Of a stretch of DNA of 16,955 nt, positions 13,101 through 16,955 are shown piece after piece; the stretch's first letter is position 1, and each line of letters opens with the position of its first letter. Location of the stretch: contig DATKCN010000229.1 in NCBI GenBank assembly GCA_035513175.1, positions 1 to 16,955 of the forward strand, read 5' to 3'. The position numbers and the translations under genes are program-made. Below the pieces are notes generated by a model. It made no database searches. It worked only from the letters and a program-made list of their open reading frames with translations, and had not been told where the DNA came from. The DNA comes from DATKCN01 sp035513175. GTDB taxonomy: Bacteria > Chloroflexota > Chloroflexia > Thermomicrobiales > CFX8.

Positions 13101-15155
13101 TTGGGCAGGAGCAGACGCTCCCGCGCGGGTGACCGTGGCCAGCGTGACCAGCGCGAACTGGTCTGGCGACGAATTGATCTGCACATTCATACTCCGGCCT
13201 CGGCCGATTACCAGGACCCCGATGTTTCGTTCCTGGACATTCTTCGAAGGGCGGAGGCCCGCGGCGCAGATCTGATCGCATTTACAGACCACAATTCGGT
13301 CCGTGGCTACGCGAACTTCTGGCGGGAAATTGAAGATCTCGAACTGCTCGAAGCTCTTGAACGTCTGAATCCCTCCGAGGAGCGGCGGCTGGACGATTAC
13401 CGGCGCATGCTCAAGAAGATCCGCGTGCTTCCGGGATTCGAGCTGACAACGACCTTCGGCTTTCATGTGCTCGCGATATTCGAGGAAGGGACGTCGATCC
13501 GGCAGCTCGAGCACCTGCTGCTGGAGCTGAACGTGCCCGAGGACAAGATCGACCTCGGAAGCGGCGAGGTCGGGGCGACCACCGACGTGCTCAACGCCTA
13601 CGAGGTGCTGCACGACGCCGGCGCTCTGGTCGTCCCGGCGCACGTCAACTCGACGCACGGCGTGGCCATGCAGAACCTGCCGTTCGGCGGGCAGACGAAG
13701 ATCGCGTTTACACAGAGTCCCTATATTGACGCGCTCGAAGCAACTGATCTTGAGTCCGCCAGCCGCCGCGGCACGGCCCGCTTCTTCAACGGCTCCAAGC
13801 CGGAGTACCCGCGCCGCATGCACATCATCCAGGGCTCGGACGCGCACCGGCTCAACCGCGACCCGAACCGCGAATCGAACCTCGGGGTCGGTGACCGCAT
13901 GACGGAAGTGCAGATTCCGGAGCTGACGTTCGCGGCGTTGCGCGACCTGTTCCGGTCGGAGCACTTCAACCGCGTGCGGCCCTATCGCCCCTCGCAGGAC
14001 CCGTATGACTTCGTCCGGCTGGCGCGCTCCGAAGGGGACACGATCGTCCAGGCCTTCCACCCGGCGCCTCCGGCCCGGCGCGGCAGGCAGAGCCCCATCA
14101 TCCGTGACATCGCCGCTTTCGCGAATGGCAACGGCGGCACGATCTTCGTTGGGCTGTCCGCCGCGCTGACCGATCCAATTGCCGGGGTCGACGACGCTCC
14201 GGGAGTCGCGCGGGGCATTGCGGAGGACATCGCGCGCTACGTCACCCCGCCGATTGCCGGGTCGATCGACATCAGCGCCAGTGGCGATAAGCAGATCATC
14301 GTCATCTCGATCCCCGCCGGTGACGAAAAGCCGTACGCGGTGCTGCCCAGCGCCATCTACGTCCGTCAGGAAGGGGAAACGACGCTCGCGCTGCGCGACG
14401 AGATCGTTCAGCTCGTGCGGGCCGGGATCGCGGGCGCTCCGGGGCGCAAGCCTGAACTGGTCGCGGAGACTCCGGCGCCCATCGCTCATGCCCCGGCCCC
14501 CGCTCGCGCTCGCGCCCGAACCGTCGCGCCATTGCCCGCGCCCGAACTGATTGCCGAGCCTGAGGCCCCCGCTGTCGCGGCGGGGCGGCCAGCGCGGCCA
14601 TCCAGGAGGCGGCGTGCCTCGCCACGCGCGGCAGTGGAAACCCCGACTGCCGAGACCTTGCCCGTGACCGAGGAGGCGCCGCCCATTGCGCCCGTGGAAG
14701 ACGCGCTGCCGGATGACACTGACGAGCGGGACGTAGCGTCCGCTGACATCCCGTATCCGCGCACCGGCGTCGAGATCGTGCGCTCGGTCGAGCGGGACGG
14801 CGTGATCTACCACTCGATGCGCGACCTGCGCAATCTGAAGGTGGTGCACAATGTCACCCGCGATTCGGCGCGCAGGCTCTGGCGCTATGCGATTACGCAA
14901 CAGGAGACACACGCGCTGACCCCTGAGGACGTCAGTTGGGATGGCGAGCGAGGCTTCTGGAAAGCGTACAAGCAGCGCGGCGGTGACGTGCGCTTCAATC
15001 TGGCGTACCGCCACAACGGCGACATGCATGTCTTCTTTGGCGTGACTGACGAGGGCATGGATGATGCCTGGCGCTCGGTCGTGCCGGAGCGCGCGCGTCC
15101 GAAGCCAGCTCCTGAGCCGGTGGAGGCGGCGGCAAGCGACGACGCGGCTGAATAG
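13101..15155 (+). CDS. PHP phosphoesterase / AlbA_2 (Schlafen-like) multidomain protein
   Basis: A 684-residue protein in three parts. The PHP domain (about 24-295) keeps the metal-binding set: DLHIHT (His28, His30), FTDHN (Asp63, His64), PGFELTTTFGFHVLAIF (Glu114, His122), VPAHVN (His181) and GSDAHR (Asp247, His249), so a metal-dependent phosphoesterase or nuclease is expected. An AlbA_2/Schlafen-type domain follows (about 303-430), recognised by RDIAAFANGNGGTIFVGL and KPYAVLPSAIYVRQEG; its usual EFK start is replaced by SEGDTIVQAF. After a Pro/Ala/Arg-rich linker (445-550) comes a conserved-looking C-terminal domain (555-662) that I do not recognise. The only in-frame start before the PHP domain is the TTG at 13101, with GGAAGG twelve bases upstream; the start is uncertain. 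The partner gene DUF72 follows after nine bases. A nucleic-acid-processing or defence role is inference. Confidence 0.83.
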   Translation: MGRSRRSRAGDRGQRDQRELVWRRIDLHIHTPASADYQDPDVSFLDILRRAEARGADLIAFTDHNSVRGYANFWREIEDLELLEALERLNPSEERRLDDYRRMLKKIRVLPGFELTTTFGFHVLAIFEEGTSIRQLEHLLLELNVPEDKIDLGSGEVGATTDVLNAYEVLHDAGALVVPAHVNSTHGVAMQNLPFGGQTKIAFTQSPYIDALEATDLESASRRGTARFFNGSKPEYPRRMHIIQGSDAHRLNRDPNRESNLGVGDRMTEVQIPELTFAALRDLFRSEHFNRVRPYRPSQDPYDFVRLARSEGDTIVQAFHPAPPARRGRQSPIIRDIAAFANGNGGTIFVGLSAALTDPIAGVDDAPGVARGIAEDIARYVTPPIAGSIDISASGDKQIIVISIPAGDEKPYAVLPSAIYVRQEGETTLALRDEIVQLVRAGIAGAPGRKPELVAETPAPIAHAPAPARARARTVAPLPAPELIAEPEAPAVAAGRPARPSRRRRASPRAAVETPTAETLPVTEEAPPIAPVEDALPDDTDERDVASADIPYPRTGVEIVRSVERDGVIYHSMRDLRNLKVVHNVTRDSARRLWRYAITQQETHALTPEDVSWDGERGFWKAYKQRGGDVRFNLAYRHNGDMHVFFGVTDEGMDDAWRSVVPERARPKPAPEPVEAAASDDAAE

Positions 15156-15164
15156 GACGGCGGG

Positions 15165-16034
15165 ATGACGGCAGGCGCGGCGGATGGCAAGCACCGGATT
15201 CTGGTCGGCACGGCGGCATGGTCCGACCACGAGGACTTCTACCCGCGTGGCGTCAAGCCCGGCGACCGGATCGCCTACTATGCGCGGCACTTCCCGGTCG
15301 TCGAGGTGAACTCCAGCTACTACCACATCATGCCGGCCCGCAACTACGCGCTGTGGACCGAGAAGACGCCGGACGATTTCACGTTCAACATCAAAGCCTA
15401 CGGCCAGCTCACCGGCCACCACCGCGACGACCCCGCCACGCCGGAGGTGTTTGACGGGTTCCGCGCGTCCTACGCGCCGATGCGCGAGGCGCATAAGATC
15501 GGCGCCATTCTGTTCCAGTTCCCGCCGTGGTTCTCCGCCAGCGCGCAGAACGAGCAGGAAATCGCCCGTTGTGTCGAGCTGATGGCGGACGACCCGCTGC
15601 TCGTCGAGTTCCGTAACGCGACCTGGCTGGCGCACGATCGCCGCGACGAGACGCTGGGCTTCCTGCGCGAGCTGGGCCTGTCGTACGTGACAGTCGACGC
15701 GCCACAGGTTGGGACTGGCACGGCGCCGCTCGTGCCCGCCGTCACCAACCGCCGGCTTGCCTACCTGCGCATGCACGGGCGAAACACGTCGACCTGGTAC
15801 AAGCGGGTCGAGACGACTAGCGAGCGGTTCAACTACCTCTACGACCAGACGGAGGTGGAGGAGCTGGCGGCCGTGGCGCGCGAGCTGGCGCGCGAGGCGT
15901 TCATCACCCACGTCATTTTCAACAACAACATGCAGAACTACGCCGTGACCAATGCGCGCATGATGATCGACGCCCTCGGCATCGCGGACGAGTGGGGCGC
16001 GGACGCGCCAAAGCAGCAGGAGCTGGGGATCTAG
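15165..16034 (+). CDS. DUF72 domain protein (YecE-like)
   Basis: A 289-residue DUF72 protein, a TIM-barrel-like family without an established reaction. Typical elements are the opening LVGTAAWSDHEDFYP (13-27), VEVNSSYYHIMPARN (46-60), the FTFNIKAYGQLTGH strand (72-85), ILFQFPPWF, LLVEFRNATW, and the C-terminal YLRMHGRN and FITHVIFNNNMQNYAVTNA. Length is normal. The ATG at 15165 lies nine bases after the stop of the PHP/AlbA_2 gene, so the two are almost surely one transcript. The opening motif has AAWSD where many members have SGWSY. Some annotators connect DUF72 with nucleic-acid repair, but nothing in the sequence proves it. Confidence 0.9.
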   Translation: MTAGAADGKHRILVGTAAWSDHEDFYPRGVKPGDRIAYYARHFPVVEVNSSYYHIMPARNYALWTEKTPDDFTFNIKAYGQLTGHHRDDPATPEVFDGFRASYAPMREAHKIGAILFQFPPWFSASAQNEQEIARCVELMADDPLLVEFRNATWLAHDRRDETLGFLRELGLSYVTVDAPQVGTGTAPLVPAVTNRRLAYLRMHGRNTSTWYKRVETTSERFNYLYDQTEVEELAAVARELAREAFITHVIFNNNMQNYAVTNARMMIDALGIADEWGADAPKQQELGI

Positions 16035-16189
16035 ATTCGTCACGCATGACGCCTGACCGGCGTTCTCGCCGCCATCGCACAGCACGACCCTCGGCGTCGA
16101 CGCGCCTCTTCCCCGACCATTTCCCTCGTGGCCCGAAATCTGCAAGTACGGGGGCAGTCGATAGCCGTCCTGGAAATGAAGGAGGAAAA

Positions 16190-16660
16190 ATGGCGACCGT
16201 CGAAAAGTCTCTTGATGTCGATGTCCCCGTCCGGGTGGCCTACAACCAGTGGACGCAGTTCGAGTCGTTCCCCCAGTTCATGGAGGGGGTCGAAAGCGTC
16301 CGGCAGATCGATGACCAGCATCTGCACTGGCGCGCCTCCGTCGGCGGCGACACCGAGGAGTGGGACGCGCGCATCACCGAGCAGGTCCCGGATCAGCGGA
16401 TCGCCTGGACCAGCACCACCGGCGCGCGCAACGCCGGCGTCGTCACTTTCCATCGCCTCGGTGACACGCGCACGCGGGTCATGCTGCAGATGGAGTACGA
16501 GCCGGAGGGCATGAAGGAGAAGGCCGGCGACATTCTGGGCGTCGTCGACCGGCGCGTTCAGGGCGACCTAGAGCGCTTCAAGGAGTTCATCGAAAGCCGT
16601 GGCATGGAGACCGGCGCCTGGCGCGGAGAGATCGACGAGCACCCTCCAGGCACGCCGTAA
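16190..16660 (+). CDS. SRPBCC-family protein (polyketide cyclase/dehydrase-like)
   Basis: A 156-residue START-like (SRPBCC) protein of the cyclase/dehydrase group. It has the family opening EKSLDVDVPVRVAYNQWTQFESFPQFM, the WRASVGGDTEEWDARI strand pair, IAWTSTTGARNAGVVTFHRL and TRVMLQMEYEPEG, followed by a long C-terminal helix ending near EFIESRG. Members bind hydrophobic ligands in a deep pocket; the ligand is unknown. The ATG at 16190 was chosen because AAGGAGG (16179-16185) lies just upstream and the domain starts at once; longer readings add unrelated residues. The 155-base spacer before it has no clear promoter. It is followed by a terminator-like hairpin and looks monocistronic. Confidence 0.9.
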   Translation: MATVEKSLDVDVPVRVAYNQWTQFESFPQFMEGVESVRQIDDQHLHWRASVGGDTEEWDARITEQVPDQRIAWTSTTGARNAGVVTFHRLGDTRTRVMLQMEYEPEGMKEKAGDILGVVDRRVQGDLERFKEFIESRGMETGAWRGEIDEHPPGTP

Positions 16661-16694
16661 CGCGACGGGTGAACCGCAGCCATTCCGACGTAAC

Positions 16695-16722
16695 GCGCCG
16701 TGGGGGGAGACCCTCACGGCGC
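16695..16722 (+). terminator. Hairpin terminator after the SRPBCC gene
   Basis: An 11-bp stem (16695-16705 with 16712-16722, one G-U pair) closes a six-base loop, GGAGAC, 34 bases after the SRPBCC stop. The stem is very G+C-rich. Only a weak T-containing stretch (TGTCT) follows, so termination may be incomplete or assisted by Rho. Confidence 0.55.
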
Positions 16723-16803
16723 TGTCTCGTGCCCGATCGCAGGCGGACATCGTGCGGGGGATGTGATCCGCGCGCGAGATTGCCTTGAGCGAGGGATCGC
16801 CGG

Positions 16804-16809
16804 TACGCT
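16804..16809 (+). promoter_or_regulatory. Possible -10 element for a leaderless YihY/BrkB transcript
   Basis: TACGCT (TAnnnT) ends six bases before the ATG at 16816, and no Shine-Dalgarno precedes that ATG. Together these fit leaderless transcription starting at or next to the ATG. A TTGAGC at 16785-16790 is too close (13 bases) to be a standard -35. Confidence 0.28.
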
Positions 16810-16815
16810 ACTGGC

Positions 16816-16955
16816 ATGCTGAAACGTGTCGTTGAGCAGGCCCAGCCGCTGATCGCCCGCGTGCGCCGCGTCTACGCGGTCGACGTGCTGCTGCGCGCCT
16901 GGGCGGACTTCGCCCGTGGCGACGGCACGATCTACGCGGCGGCGATCACGTACTA
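16816..16955 (+). CDS. YihY/BrkB family membrane protein (5' fragment)
   Basis: The first 46 residues of a gene that runs off the window. The opening matches the YihY/virulence factor BrkB family: a basic amphipathic start (MLKRVVEQAQPLIARVRRVY), then a helix (DVLLRAWADFARGDGTI) and the signature YAAAITYY that enters the first membrane helix. Family members have about six membrane helices and are about 280-400 residues long. Some were once mislabelled RNase BN; that activity does not belong to this family. No clear Shine-Dalgarno precedes the ATG. Confidence 0.72.
   Translation, partial: MLKRVVEQAQPLIARVRRVYAVDVLLRAWADFARGDGTIYAAAITY

Noticed and set aside
16038..16051. CGTCA-CGCA-TGACG hairpin after the DUF72 gene as a terminator
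   Set aside because: Five-pair stem without a T-run; not distinguishable from chance.
12705..16145. A 1146-codon open frame on the minus strand
   Set aside because: It lies antisense to the PHP/AlbA_2 gene, most of the DUF72 gene and the end of the CvpA-like gene. Its translation is Arg/His/Val-rich with no domain. Such long mirror frames are expected in high-G+C coding DNA.

Overview
The window is high-G+C bacterial chromosome (roughly two-thirds G+C by eye), densely packed with housekeeping and regulatory genes. The longest stretch without a gene is about 235 bases. I see no rRNA, tRNA, CRISPR array or insertion sequence. Gene content (a selenium-dependent SelD, a PknB-type kinase with extracellular PASTA repeats, a CvpA-like protein ending in a zinc ribbon, mixed ATG/GTG/TTG starts) fits a Chloroflexota organism of the Thermomicrobia/Sphaerobacter type. 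That placement is inference from style, not a sequence match.

Layout. 1-186: the 3' end of a PIN-domain (VapC-like) gene, convergent with lon. 241-3800, minus strand: a NIF3-like gene followed by lon. 4023-9846 and on to 11140, plus strand: a thioredoxin-TPR (CnoX/YbbN-like) gene; a 188-base spacer holding a long imperfect inverted repeat; then a tight run of selD, rsmA, ispE, a PASTA serine/threonine kinase, a membrane-anchored protein resembling a degenerate metallo-beta-lactamase fold, and a GNAT acetyltransferase. Most junctions in this run overlap (ATGA, TGATG), implying translational coupling. 11174-12865, minus strand: a CvpA-like/zinc-ribbon protein followed by a cysteine-dioxygenase-like cupin. 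13101-16034, plus strand: a PHP/AlbA_2 multidomain protein followed closely by a DUF72 protein. 16190-16660: an SRPBCC-family gene ending at a hairpin terminator. 16816-end: the start of a YihY/BrkB membrane protein.

The main discovery is in selD. The true gene starts at 5060 and reads through an in-frame TGA (5111-5113) exactly where the catalytic Cys of SelD belongs. A stem-loop of bacterial SECIS geometry follows the TGA. SelD here is therefore very probably a selenoprotein, and a standard caller would cut off its active site. The cell should also carry selA, selB and selC elsewhere. A 31-base inverted repeat (28 of 31 positions complementary) ends just before the selD ribosome-binding site and could affect its expression.

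The other candidate for undescribed biology is the 684-residue PHP, AlbA_2 (Schlafen-like) and unknown C-terminal domain fusion, paired with a DUF72 gene. Four of the divergent or long spacers contain extended -10 motifs (TGnTAnnnT or near), which I list as candidate promoters.
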